A stretch of DNA of 64,000 bases from Bedellia somnulentella (Eukaryota; Arthropoda; Insecta; Lepidoptera; Bedelliidae): the NCBI GenBank assembly GCA_963576735.1, contig OY755187.1:17089018-17153017 (forward strand), given 5' to 3'. Below the pieces are notes generated by a model. That model saw only the letters and a list, made by a program, of their open reading frames with translations. It made no database searches and was not told where the DNA came from. This document shows positions 20,888 through 32,292 of this stretch, in pieces. Each line of letters starts with the position of its first letter. Within the stretch, counting starts at the first letter, position 1. The translations under genes and the position numbers were made by a program.

Positions 20888-21074
20888 TAAAAACTTCTTT
20901 GATTTTTTTAGTAAAATCTTTATGGTTGGTTTTTCTTTAAAATAGACATTATTTTGACAGTTGGGAAAGAAAACGCACTAGTGCGGGAAAGGTAAAGAAA
21001 AAGCACGAGTGTGTAATAGCCCACTTCCCGAACGCTATACGTCCCTGTAATACGCCACTTTTTGAGCAATTGTA

Positions 21075-22370
21075 TTAAAAAATATTTTTCAAAAATACAA
21101 GCAATTACATCATTTGAAGTAGTCAAACCTCGATCAGACCGAATACAAAAGTCCTGATCACATGATTTGCTTTTGCCAGTTTGAGTGTTGATAATGTTCC
21201 AAACGGTTTTTACTTTATTATCAGATGTTTTAATACGTTGGCTCAAGTATCTTGCTTTAGCCTCCTTACAAACTTTATTAAACATTTTTGAGTATTTTTT
21301 TACATATTCTATAAATTCATCATTATGTGAGAACGCTTTTTGATCGTATAAATCAAATAGTATTTCTCTAGATTTATATATGCCTGGTGTTGCCCACTCA
21401 CTAAATTTAAATTTATTACATATAGTTACATCTTTAATAGTAAATATTTTATTAAATTCGTCTATCAGTACTTTAAAGAAAGTATTATAACTATTATTTG
21501 GATTTTTATTTATTGAAGAAGTGGGCAGCTTATAACTGATTAAGTTTATATATTTTTCAACTTTGAAAGCAGTGATACTCCTTTTTTTAACTATAATTTT
21601 TCGGTCTGGTGCCTTATGTGGAAAGTTTACAAAAAGACCACTGTGATCAGATTTTAGTTTATTTATTACAGATTTACTTATGAATTCAGCATTTGTAAAT
21701 ACATTATCTAAACATGTTTTGGTTCTAGTAGGTTCCAAGAATAAATTTTCTAAATTAAACGATTGGAATAAACTCATCAACCGTGTTTTCTGAGTACTAT
21801 CTTTTAAGAGATCTATATTGAAGTCTCCACAAATAATTAATTGTTTTTTACTCTTGAAAATTTTAGTTAATACATCTTCCATTACACTTTCAAATCTTTC
21901 ATAATTTTGACTATAGGGGGCTCGATATACGCTTACTATAAAGTAGTTTAGTAACTCTATGCAGGATATCTCCACGACTTGCTCAACGCTCAGTTTTACA
22001 ATATCCTCACGATTTTTACATTTAATACTATTTTTTATAAATATAGCGGAGCCACCACAGGCTTTAGAATTGCGGCAGTAGCTACTAGCTAAGTTGTAAT
22101 TTTGAAAACCAAATATGAGCTCGCAATTCTTAAGCCAGTGTTCTGAGACACAGAAACAATCAATTTGATATCTTTCTAAAAACAATTCAATTTCTAATTC
22201 TTTACAAGAAAACCCCTGAGTATTTTGAAATACTAATTTAAATTGTGGGTCTCCTTGTAAAGCACGGTTTTTAAATATTTTGCCAGAAGAACCTCCTTCC
22301 TTGTTTACAATGTTAATATTAATTGAAGGTGACGGCTTAAGGATGACAGGAGGCTCTTCTATTGTCTCAC
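21075..22370 (-). pseudogene. LINE-gamma ORF2, endonuclease part
   Basis: The frame runs from just after ORF1 and shows KLVFQNTQG (catalytic Asn), FCVSEHWL (Glu), SVYRAPYS, ICGDFNIDLL (Asp/Asn) and KSDHSGLF (Asp/His), then the linker ending VIACIFEKYF. No in-frame ATG is seen before the middle of the domain, as in LINE-beta. The frame then runs into the inserted palindromic element. Confidence 0.85.
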
Positions 22371-23526
22371 TTAAAAGTTTAAATTATGGTTTCCACCATC
22401 ACATATTGTAAGTAAGTTTTCCCTTATATTAAATAAGGGAGGGTTCGATATATGATATGCTAATAATTTAGCAATGGTACGTTTTTTATTTAAGGGTATG
22501 TATATAGTACCCGATCGTTGTCTTGAATAAGGTATGAACTTATTCACGTCCAGAGTAAAAAAAACGTCGCTTTGACGACTGGTCATATTAAATATAAAAT
22601 TATTCAACATATGAATATCATTATTATGCTTACTCATATAATTATATATATATGGTAAGGTACAAAACATATGAATATCATTATTATGCTTACTCATATA
22701 ATTATATACTAGTGGATCGTCCCAGCTTCGCACGGGTAGCGTTGTTTTTTTAAATATCTGAGGTTTCTTTCTTCAGTCACTGCTCAAGCATTGTGAAATT
22801 CAGCGTAATGTTTTTAATTTATTAAATTTATAGCACTCCCTTAACAGTGTAGTTTGGTGATTTTGATTGCGCTTTAATAAACGGTTCAGTATTTCCGTTT
22901 AATAGCAAATTTTGGAATAAAACGCCATGAAGTATTTATAACAATCTAAAAAATAAATCATTACGTTACGTAGGATGCAACTACTGGCGCCATCTAGTAT
23001 GTGATATGTAAATTAGTAAAGATTCGGTTTCGATCACGGGCGCGATGGCTTATTTTATGTATAATTTCAGTGTTTGTCTACCGATTTCTATGATTCTTTT
23101 TTTATTGAATAGGTAATAATGTTACCTTATTTAAATTAGGGATGAATGAGAGGTTTACAAACGTAAAAGTAAACAAATATAATCAGGATGTTCCGAACTG
23201 CTAAGCTATCAGGAATTACACGTGCTATTGTGAGTCAACCATAAAAGATAGACATATACTGTTGAGAATTTTTTTTTAGATAATTTTATGAAGAATATTT
23301 CCGCCACACATGATTTCTATGTAAGTTTAACCATTAAGGCTGCACACGCGACGGAAGCTTAAAAAATGAAGTGACTTCTCCCGTTTTCCCCAAATTTCCC
23401 AAAATTCCCCTTTACTTCTCTGCTGAAAAGTATACAAAAACCTGCGCAGGAGTATGAAGAATAATTGTACCAAGTTTTGTTAAAATCCGTCGAGTAGTTT
23501 TTGTTTCCATAAGGAACATACAAACC

Positions 23527-23576
<50 letters not shown>

Positions 23577-24749
23577 AATTTTACTGATTGCATTTTTGGC
23601 ATCAGTATCGATCCCTAATAACCACCTGATAGTTATTTTGAAAATATATTTCATGTACAGAATTGACCTCTCTACAGATTTATTATAAGTATAGATATAT
23701 GGTAAGGTACAAAATATAAACTTACATTTATATTTCTTTTGTATCTCTAAAAGCTGGCTAATGCCTTTCTTCAATATTTTTTTATTTAATCCTATACTAC
23801 TACCGAATAATATAACAATTGTAGTATACTCGTCATATTCACCCAAAGTAACTTTATCAATAATATAATTAAAGGGAGCACCAGTATAACAATAGTTTGT
23901 TACTGTCTGATGTATGTGATCATTTAATATTTCTCCGAAACGTAACCCCATACCATCGGAAAATATTATAGTTTTGCGAACCGGGGTGGTAGTGGTAGGG
24001 ATGGATTGTTCTTTGTCTGATTGTAACGGCGGAGACATAAAGTTACAAGATTTTCCAGACAATTTATGACAATCCGTCTCTTTTTCTATTAGGTTACTTA
24101 TATTCATATACCTTTTTTTTACCTCTTCCTGACTAGCAATCATATTTTTTAGTTGGCTATTTAAACTATCGATTTTTTGAATTAAATTTATTTTTTTGTA
24201 GGTTTTATTAATGTTTCTAATACTATTTTTAATATTTATCAGATTTTTCGTTGAGCTATATATGCGTTTATTAACTAATTTATATTTCTTTATTTGCCTA
24301 TGACTTAATGATTTTTGATTCGCGATAGAATTTAAAGAAGATATTGACTCCACTTCAAGTTCTGCGCATAAAGAAAGTGCGTGAGAGTCTTCATTTATAT
24401 CTTTAAGTCTATGAAACTCTGATAATTGAGCGTGTGCCTCTGCCAACTGCTCATTAAGGATATAAATTCGCTCTACGGCTATTTCATGTTTAGCGCACTG
24501 ATCTTCATGAGATTTAATTATTAGCTGTTGTTTTTCCAGCTCTGATTGACACATATCATAAGATTGCCCAAGTAACTCCACTTTCTCAACGAGAGTACTA
24601 TTTTTTGATTTTAAATTACGAATAGTGATACAGTTTTCGTCACGTTCTTCTAAAAGCCTATTTTTTAAATCCTCCGCATCACTAAATTCTCTTTTGAGTT
24701 TTTCATACTTTTGTTCAGCAGCCATCCTACGAGTTGTTATTGATTCCAT
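22371..24749 (-). pseudogene. LINE-gamma ORF1, coiled-coil/SGNH-like protein, split by a Helitron
   Basis: The ATG at 24749 opens a long coiled coil (about residues 10-240, Glu/Lys/Leu-rich). A domain follows with KTIIFSDGMG and TTIVILFGSS, resembling the SGNH-esterase-like fold found in ORF1 of some CR1-group LINEs. After FCTLPYIY the frame is cut by H1-c (22709-23695); removal restores PYIYNYMSKHNND. The second part contains a tandem duplication of about 57 bp (22606-22705) that repeats FCTLPYIYNYMSKHNNDIHM. The end (ICDGGNHNLNF) is close to the ORF2 start. Confidence 0.8.
22709..23695 (-). mobile_element. Helitron H1-c, non-autonomous
   Basis: It is bounded by A-CTAGTGGATC at the left and AGTATAGA-T at the right. 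It is highly similar to H1-b over its whole length, including the GACA microsatellite. It is inserted in ORF1 of LINE-gamma, whose frame is exact once it is removed, so it postdates that LINE. Confidence 0.9.
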
Positions 24750-25601
24750 TCTACGATATAAGTCTTTGTTTATGAAACTAAAATATAAATACCGTAAATA
24801 AATCTATAGCGAACTAATAACTTAGATAGCTAAATAATAAATGTTTCAATTATTCACACAAGCTCCGAAATAGCTATTCAATAATACACTTACTTATACA
24901 GGCAAGTACCTAAGCGACACAATAAATGATATAATTACTATAACTAGACTATATATAACGACTATGACGACTATAACTAGATTACTGCTTAACGAATGTG
25001 CTAAGTGATAAACGCGATAAACTTTTTCTGTATCTTAATATTACAAAGTTACAACATAACAAATAAATAAACGCAACAAAAACACCAACAAAAAGAAAAA
25101 AAGAAAATTAATACGGTAATGGAACCCGTGTTTTATTATTAAGTTTGCAGATAGAAAGTCTCTCGAACTAAGAACTTAGTAGTTGCGATCAATGACCTCG
25201 ATAGAGTTGTGATGTTTTTGATTGACAACTATGTAATTTTATTGAATTGGCAGGTAATCAAATGTGAATTAAGTACATAAGATACTTAGCTGGTTTACTC
25301 CGCCAATGAACTGGTTACTGGATGCGTTTTTTCTAACATATAATGTATGTTTTTGTCCGTTAAACCGTCACAATTTTCAATCACTAATATTATCACTATC
25401 ACTCGATATATTCCTAGGATAACACTTGTGTATATGAATCACGCTACAACTAACACGTGAAAGGCTTTTTCTATTCGTTTTTATGCGTATTACAAATAAA
25501 AACCGAAAATACAACTGAGAGAACACAAATGTGATGTTATCGATCTACCCCCGGTTCGCAAAAAAAAAGTCTAGGTAGTAATCATTCAAGTAGGTAGTAG
25601 T
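24750..25601 (-). other. LINE-gamma 5' untranslated region
   Basis: About 850 bp lie between the target duplication and the ORF1 ATG. It is AT-rich with no open frame of note. The outermost part has a short direct repeat (GTAGGTAGTA, twice) next to the target site. Confidence 0.55.
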
Positions 25602-25627
25602 CATTCTGTCTAAACTTCTGGAAAGGA

Positions 25628-28007
25628 TCCATACTAATATTATAAATGGGAAAGTGAGTTTGTTTGTTTATTTGTGGCGCTTTCACGCCGCAACTACTTA
25701 ACCGATTGCTTTGAAATTTTGCAGACATATAGTTAGAAGTCCAGATTAAATTATAGAGCACTTTTATCCCGGAAAAATGATATTCCCGAGGGATAACAAA
25801 AATATTGTTTGCTTGCGCTGTGTGTCGTAACAAGGTAATATTTAGTTCTCGAGGAATGCAAGAGATGGCGCTGGGTATTTTTTAAAACGTGGTAACGATG
25901 TATTTTTAAGATACATAAGAAGTGGGTTGATATCTTACGCTTTAACCAGCGGCCGGAAACTTTCCGACATCCTCACTTTGTGGATTTTAGCAGCGCAATC
26001 TTCAACCTTTCAGCTGAATCCTTATAAAAACGCGCGGCGTTGTTTGCATGTTAACCAATAGATGGCGCTGTCTGAACTTTCTACATCGCTGTATGATTTC
26101 TTCTTTATTAGAGTACATAAAAATTATCTTTTATACAACTGACTGAAAAGTATGAAGATTTGACATATTATGATATATGTCCATGTAATAGATCATCGTT
26201 ACTTTACTTGCACTTTTCGTTTCGAGTCACTTACTTTACTTAATGTACTTAGTTACTGGTATTGTGTGTGTTTTTTAGGTAATCCACCATTGTATAATGT
26301 TTGTATTGTAATATGCATTTTATAGATTTTAGGTTTTTCGCAGTAGGCTGAATAATAGTTAGTGCACTTTGTTCGTCGTATAGATTTTTATAGTTTAGTT
26401 TGGTATATTTTTTGGTTCCTAATATTTTAGATTGAATCGTGTTTGTTATAGATTTTAGGTTTTAGGCAGTAGTTATATAACAGTTAGTTTAGTGCTTTTT
26501 TCTAGGTGCTGTGCGAACGCGCAATATTAGCACCAAAAAATTAAACGGTCACTAAAATAAATGAAAATATTTTGAATGATGAAGTTATGGGAGAAAATAC
26601 TGAATATTTGTCTGTAGACACAGTGATAGAAACAGAACATAGTACGTCATGTCCTGTGGAGTTCTTAAATTCTTTGGATCTATCTGGGGTGCCTTCTAAT
26701 AAAATAAAACTAAAAGTAGGTGTTCCGGTGATGCTCATGCGCAATCTCGATGCCCCTAGACTGTGTAATGGTACCAGGCTGCGTGTCACTCAGCTTGGGC
26801 GGAACATTATTACAGCCACTATTTTAACTGGCGCAGCCAAGGGTGAAAGTGTACTCATACCTCGGATTTCAATTATTCCAAAAGACCTCCCATTTCAATT
26901 TAAAAGACTTAAATTTCTTATAAAGGTTTCATTTGCAATGACCATAAGGCCAAACTCTAAGGGTTGCTGGAGTACACTTAGAAAAGTATTGTTTTTCAGT
27001 GTCCATAATCTGCATGTTTTAGCTCCACAAGGGAAAACATTTAATATAGTGCACCATTCAGTTTTGGTTTAACAACTGAACATATCCAGCAATACATCGC
27101 TCTTCTTAGAATTTTCTGTGGAAATGAGAAGTTTTAAACTTCATACCGCAATATAACCGAATTCCACGCGGGCGAAGGTATGGGCGGAAAGTAAATTTGC
27201 CACCGCCGCATATTTAACTAGAACTATTATGAATCAATCGTTCCGGATTCGTATCTCAGGTGATTCAAGCATTTTGTATTTTTTTTTTGTTTTGTTAGCT
27301 TTGAATAGCAATCTATATATTATAATAATAGCAAGCACTATCCCTTCACTTCCGCGATTATTGTATGGAGATCCACCACTAACCATCCCCATCTTCCCGA
27401 GCAATCGCTGCAAGCTCTCCCGCGATCACCAGCGGTCAGTGGCGGCAGCACCGGATTGCCAAAGTACTATTCGAATTTGTATTTGTACTCACTAAGATAT
27501 TCTCATTTTGAACATAGAAACTTGGTACAAAATGTTTTGGTTCATGATTCTTATGAAAAATTAAAAAGGGTTTTTTTGAAACTCAACCCCTAAGAGGTTG
27601 ATAGAGCAAATGAAAGTTAATATAGAGATTTTTGTAATTTTTGTATCAGAAACATAAAACTTGGTGCGATTGTATTTATGAAATTCATCTATCAATTATT
27701 CATGAGTATGTATTAACGTCCATAAATTCCATAAAAGGGTAGCCACTGCTTCAGAGAAAGTAATTCTTCATCCAGTTTTGGAAATAGACTAGGGAAAAGG
27801 TAGTTAAATAAAGGTAATTAGTGATGGGTCACCAACTGCATCGACCAACAATCACTTGAAAAGCCTCAATGTTCTTTATATCCTTTACAACGCCCGCGGG
27901 AATTTAAATATAAAAAACAGAAGTTGAGATAGTGTTTCGGTATTTTGAATGTAAACCGGATACAAAAAATGAAGTCCACGCGGACGAAGTCGCGGGCAAA
28001 AAGCTAG
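25628..28007 (+). mobile_element. Hel-E, Helitron with helicase remnant
   Basis: The 5' end TCCATACTAATATTATAAA follows A (25627). The 3' end, hairpin CGCGGACGAAGTCGCGGGC plus AAAAAGCTAG, precedes T (28008). Removing it restores LINE-alpha as LSKLLER-IVNKRLVDYF. It contains the C-terminal part of a PIF1-type helicase, a tRNA-like/SINE-like block (27220-27260) and a reversed copy of the SINE-S repeat (about 27715-27900). It is a decayed derivative of a coding Helitron. Confidence 0.9.
26572..27072 (+). pseudogene. Helitron PIF1 helicase, C-terminal remnant
   Basis: The recognisable blocks are EYLSVDTVIETEHST, PVEFLNSLDLSG, LKVGVPVMLMRNLD, LCNGTRLRV and IPRISIIPKDLPF, the region between helicase motifs IV and V of the Helitron protein. 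Then FAMTIRPNSKGC replaces the expected motif VI region (compare YAMTINKAQGQTL at 35250), and a short piece NLHVLAPQGKT ends the protein. No Rep domain or Walker motifs remain. Confidence 0.82.
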
Positions 28008-29452
28008 TAGTAAATAAAAGACTCGTAGACTATTTTGAAAAAAACAATCTTTTGATGGAAAATCAATTTGGTTTTAGAAGAGGCAGATCCACTACCGACG
28101 CCACTAAACTTCTGACAAGAAAAGTTGGGGAAGCACTAGACGCTGGCAACAGATGTCTAGCTATTTTTTTGGATCTCTCCAAAGCATTCGACACAGTTTC
28201 AATCAAACTACTTTTAAGGAGATTAGAAGCACTGGGAGTGCGTGGCATAGCTCTTAGTTGGTTCGAAAGTTACTTGAAAGACAGACGGCCGGTTTCACAT
28301 CTGAGAATTCAACGATAAAAGCATCTCAAACGGTATTTAAGTACGTACTTACCAAAATTACGTTTCTGATTTGATGAAATATTGTAATTTAATCAAGTTT
28401 TGATTAAATGATCAAAATTTTGCGAATCAGTCAAAAAACTGACCTAGAAAGTAATGTACGAGGGTTGATTCACAAGTTAGTGAGATTATCCCGGTTCACT
28501 ACGGTGTACCGCAGGGTAGCATTCTGGGTCCGTCGCTCTTCTTAGCTTATATCAACTGCATTACCTCTATTAGCCTTCCTAACGCCACCACCATTTGTTA
28601 TGCTGACGACACAGTCATTTTGTTTCAAGCCAAAACATGGCAGCTGGTTAAATCTGACGCTGAAAAAGGGTTACGCCAAATTCAGCAGTGGCTGGAAAGT
28701 AGTCTACTCACTCTGAATGCCGATAAAACCCAGTTCCTGTGTTTCCATAAAACCGCTGCATCCAACCCTGATCTTCAATCTCTTGTTATCCATACTTGTA
28801 ACCCGAACTTAACCCAATTGCATTCCTGTCAGTGTAATATAGTCCGGAGATCATCCAGTATCAAGTACCTAGGCCTCATCCTCGACGAGCGCTTAACCTT
28901 CGAGCTTCACATCTCGGCCTTATCAATGAGACTTCGGAGACTTACCGGTGTGATGAAGTTGCTGAGTAATGTTGCAGACCGTACCGTCCTTACAACCGTT
29001 TACCTCTCTCTTTGCCAGTCCCTTTTGATTTACGGAATTGAGGTGTGGGGAGGTGCAGCAAAATCAGTCATGACATGATAGAAGTAGAAAGAGCACAACG
29101 CGCGTTACTTAAGACTATGCTTAAAAAACCGTTACTTCACCCAACCGATGCGTTATACGGAGAGGCCAAAGTATTACGAGTCAGACAACTTTTCATTCTC
29201 AGAGCATGCACTTTTCTCCATAATTCTATTCATAGTTGCCCCGATTTAAAATGGTCCCAATCAACAAGACAACCCCGATTGATCCCCTTGTTACACAAAT
29301 CTAACTTTGCAAGAAGAACAGGTTTGCCTTCTTCCATCTCCTTGTACAACAAGGCAATATCAAATGCAGGAATAAATAAGGGGGACAGTATTAAGGAAAT
29401 AAAATGCAAAATTGAAAATTGGCTCCGGGAACTTGATTACGATTCCACTTAA
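28008..29452 (+). pseudogene. LINE-alpha ORF2, reverse transcriptase core and C-terminus
   Basis: Continuing from LSKLLER (25606-25627), it reads IVNKRLVDYF, QFGFRRGRSTTDA and LAIFLDLSKAFDTV (motif A). A small insertion (28289-28460) follows, then HYGVPQGSILGPSLF (motif B), TICYADDTVILF (catalytic pair), LNADKTQFLCF and YLGLILDERLTFE. A frameshift near 29070 separates GIEVWGGAAKS from the C-terminal block ending LRELDYDST. The protein is inactive as it stands. Confidence 0.85.
28289..28460. other. Small insertion in LINE-alpha RT domain
   Basis: About 170 bp separate YLKDRR from VDSQVSEIIPVHYG and have no coding sense. The edges could not be placed to the base, and no clear terminal repeats or target duplication were seen. 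It may be a short MITE or SINE fragment. Confidence 0.45.
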
Positions 29453-29463
29453 AATATTACATA

Positions 29464-30190
29464 CTAGCTGACCCGACAGACTTCGTACTGTTAAATTTAC
29501 CTATTTTTTACCTATTCAAGGTTTCTTTGTACAAAATTATCATTTAAAATGAATCACATAAATTAAATTTTAAAAATCAATTGTAAACTTGAAACGAAGC
29601 GCCGCGCCCCGCGCCGCACTGAAACTGACACAACCATTAACGTTGTCTGCCCTCACGTGTCTACCCGGTCGGGTCGCGCACCTCAACATGAGCCTACCCC
29701 CACCACCGCCGTCGCCGCCGCGCGCCGCCACTCGCCGCCACTGTCGTGCTATGCTATGCGGACCGACCGACTGACACAACGACGGAACGCAGCCGCCGCC
29801 GCCGCCATCTCTGCCCTCGGCATTGTAAATGCATCTTGTGTATTAATATTAACATAAAAGTGTTATGATATGTATATATTCGGAATCCTCATTTCATCAG
29901 CTTTAATTTGATATGCATTTTGGGTCATTTGCACAACGCCATCTATCGGACTTTGGATTCCAACTATCAACATTAGTTCTATATTTAGACTTAAGATGTC
30001 GTTGCAAGTACTATACTGAATTGCGTAACGTAATATTTTTCTTCTTGAACTCACAAAATTAATCATATCTTTTGAAAGAGTGAACCGATTTCGATGAAAC
30101 AAATCTAAGCTATACCTCAAGTTACGTATAATTTTTGTATATAATCATTTTCAGCATTGAATTCGTAGATTTTACGTGATGTGCGCACAA
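29464..30190 (-). mobile_element. Hel-F, Helitron of the Hel-K family
   Basis: The reversed 3' end CTAGCTGACCCGACAGACTT follows A (29463), directly downstream of the LINE-alpha stop codon. A GC-rich block (29590-29870) recurs at 56945-57213, and the block at 29872-30189 recurs at 59218-59530. The expected 5' terminus is missing here; it is present in reverse next door (30191-30388). The long frames in the GC-rich part are chance openings, since the DNA lies inside a non-coding Helitron. Confidence 0.75.
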
Positions 30191-30388
30191 TCTATACATA
30201 TAATAAATCTGTAGAAAAGTCATTTTTGTACATTGAAGAAATTGAAAAAAAAAATAGCCAGCGTGTGAAAAGATAAGTAACAGGACCCATTTCCATCATT
30301 TTTTCAATTTTTGTCTGTTTGTCTGTTTATATGTTTGTTTGTGCGCACAGCACGTAAAATCTACGAATTCAATGCTGAAAATGTTTAG
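30191..30388 (+). mobile_element. Inverted 5' end of the Hel-F/K family
   Basis: It starts TCTATACATATAATAAATC after A (30190) and matches the first 200 bp of Hel-K (59684 down to 59480), but faces away from Hel-F. The junction sits at GTGCGCAC, itself a palindrome. The inverted pair is 30147-30188 against 30341-30386. Confidence 0.7.
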
Positions 30389-30927
30389 GATCCATGAGGA
30401 TTTCCCCACCGGTAAACAAAAAAATAATAAAATGTTTATTAGACAAATAGGTTTCGCTAGGTGTCTTAAAAATTCTTGAGTGTGTCGTTAAAGTTCTTTG
30501 GTTGCTTGGAAAATTATTTTGGTTTCGTTTGGTCTTGGTCATTGGTTTGAAGTACGAAGTAAATATTGAATTTTATTTACTTCGTAGTTGGTATTTGGTT
30601 GCTTGGAAAATTATTTTGGTTTCGTTTGGTCATTGGTTGGAAGTACGAAATAAATATTGATTTTATTTACTTCGAAATTCAAATAAAAATTATTTACATT
30701 GATAGTACTTCGTAGTTCGTAGTTGGTTTCCAATAGTGCCAATCGTTTTACAGTAAGTTAGTGTTGTCAATTCGTTGAATCACAACCACCAACAGACGAT
30801 ACGTTGTCGTACTAGACTTTTCGACGCACCGTTCTTTTAAGTTTGTAGACTATTCAGTCATAAGTGTTGTTGGTTTTGTTTATTGTTATTATTATTGTTA
30901 TTTGTTTATTGATAATTTTCCTTGAAA

Positions 30928-31812
30928 ATGCCTCAAAGAAAAACTAACCTTTCGCTGCGTAGCCGAAATGCGAAAAGGATGAGACTTAGTAGGTCTCAGG
31001 AATCGGAAGAAGATCGTGAAGTACGTTTATCTGCTAACCGAGAGCACATCGCTCTTTCACGTGAATCTGAAACGTTCACCGAAAGGGAGTCACATTTAAG
31101 TTCACAAAGAACACGGACTGCGACTTTGCGGTCTCAAGAGAGCATCGAGGAACGCGAAGTACGGCTGTCAGCTGTTCGAGAGAGAAATGCCGTCTCACTA
31201 CAGTCCGAGACTTTCACCGAAAGGGAGTCACGCTTAAGTTCGCAAAGAACTCGGACCGCGACTTTGCGTTCTCAAGAGAGTATTCAGGAACGCGAAGTCC
31301 GGCTGTCTGCTGATCGGGAGCGCCACTCTCTCTCACGCGAGTCAGAGACATTCACAGAAAGGGAGTCACGCTTAAGTTCGCAACAAACTCGGGCCGCGAC
31401 TTTGCGTTCTCAAGAGAGTATCGAGGAACGCGAAGTCCGGCTGTCTGCTGATCGGGAGCGCCATTCTCTCTCACGCGAGTAAGAGACATTCACAGAAAGG
31501 GAGTCGCGCTTAAGTTCGCAAAGAACTCGGACCGCGACTTTGCGTTCTCAAGAGAGTATCGAGGAACGCCAAGCACGTCTGTTATCTGATCGAGAGCATC
31601 ACGCTCTCTCGCGCGAGTCTGAATCTCTCTCCCAAAGAGAAGAACGATTACAAATAGCTAGACATAACTATGTAGGTGTACAAAGAAACAATGAAAGTTA
31701 TCTTGCATCTGAAAGGGAAAGAATACGAAGAACTACTTCGTTCATAACTTCAAGAATTGAAGAAGAAGAAGAAAAAACGTTTATTTGCTGTCAGTCGCAC
31801 ATGAACATGTAA
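30928..31812 (+). pseudogene. Hel-R protein, N-terminal repeat region
   Basis: ATG at 30928 gives MPQRKTNLSLRSRNAKRMRL, a basic start usual for Helitron proteins. It is followed by about four 46-residue repeats (138 bp) built on RESETFTERESRLSSQ, TATLRSQESIEEREVRLSA and DRERHSLS. A TAA at 31480-31482 stands where the sister repeats have TCA (Ser), so one C-to-A change split the frame; the same frame then continues to 31812. The last residues run into inserted DNA. Confidence 0.8.
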
Positions 31813-32292
31813 ATATTTTTACAAAATAAATAAAGGTAAAAAAAAGAAAAAAAAACATTTAACAATAAAAACAGTGTTCATCTCACATAATGCGCGAAAA
31901 CAACAAAATGGCGTCTGACTCAGCGTTGTCGTTGTGAGTTTTACCTCACAACACTGATTTTCAGTCAGCGCCAGACTTGTAGTGACATACGGACCTTACA
32001 TAAATTTAAACCACTACAGCCAATTTATTGTAAAACATAACAAAAAAAAACAATATTAAAAATTTTTTTATTAAAAATTGATCAGTGCTAAAATGTGCTG
32101 ATTACATAAATACATACACAAATATAATAAGTGATAAATATAAAAGTATAAAAATAAGATATTTTAGTACTTACATACTGAATAAGAATACAAATCATAT
32201 ATAGCAAATCAATAATAACTTAAATAACAAATACGTTCGTTATATATCTGTACACAAAAATACAAAAATACAACTATATAAATACAAAAATA
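31813..32292. other. Insertion/deletion scar inside the Hel-R gene
   Basis: This AT-rich stretch lies between the repeat region and the Rep region. The protein section normally found between them (Cys-rich, several hundred residues) is absent. The left edge, with a GAA run and 'aaaaaacgtttattt', resembles the reversed 3' end of a LINE. No open frame is present. Confidence 0.4.

Larger units (their letters stand above)
20446..21074. mobile_element. Palindrome-rich insertion in LINE-gamma ORF2
   Basis: It lies between the endonuclease half (ending IACIFEKYF) and the RT half (starting MKYTIADIPF). The left edge is a near-perfect palindrome of about 95 bp (20453-20548), starting TACGGAA and ending TTCCGTA. 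Further in is a 17 bp perfect stem with a 10 base loop (20844-20887). The right edge has ACTAGTGCGGGAAAGG-like sequence. No gene is present. The element class is not identified. Confidence 0.55.
18541..25601 (-). mobile_element. LINE-gamma, near-full-length CR1-like LINE
   Basis: It is inserted on the minus strand in LINE-alpha, with a short target duplication CATT (18537-18540 and 25602-25605). On its own strand it has an 850 bp leader, ORF1 (24749 down to 22371), ORF2 (22370 down to 18789) and a T-rich repetitive 3' tail. Two insertions lie within it: Helitron H1-c and a palindromic element at 20446-21074. Without them it is about 5.4 kb. Confidence 0.85.

Noticed and set aside
23412..23695. 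C-terminus of LINE-gamma ORF1 reading into KSVERSILYMKYIF
   Set aside because: This is translation of Helitron H1-c. The true continuation lies at 22708 and below.
27932..28318. 128-codon frame starting before 28008 as a gene start
   Set aside because: The first 25 codons are the Helitron 3' end read by chance. The real protein (LINE-alpha RT) comes from before the Helitron, at 25606.
29590..29870. GC-rich open frames as a possible host gene or CpG island
   Set aside because: Overlapping short frames on both strands arise from GC-rich repeats. The block recurs at 56945-57213 inside Helitrons of the same family, so it is Helitron interior.
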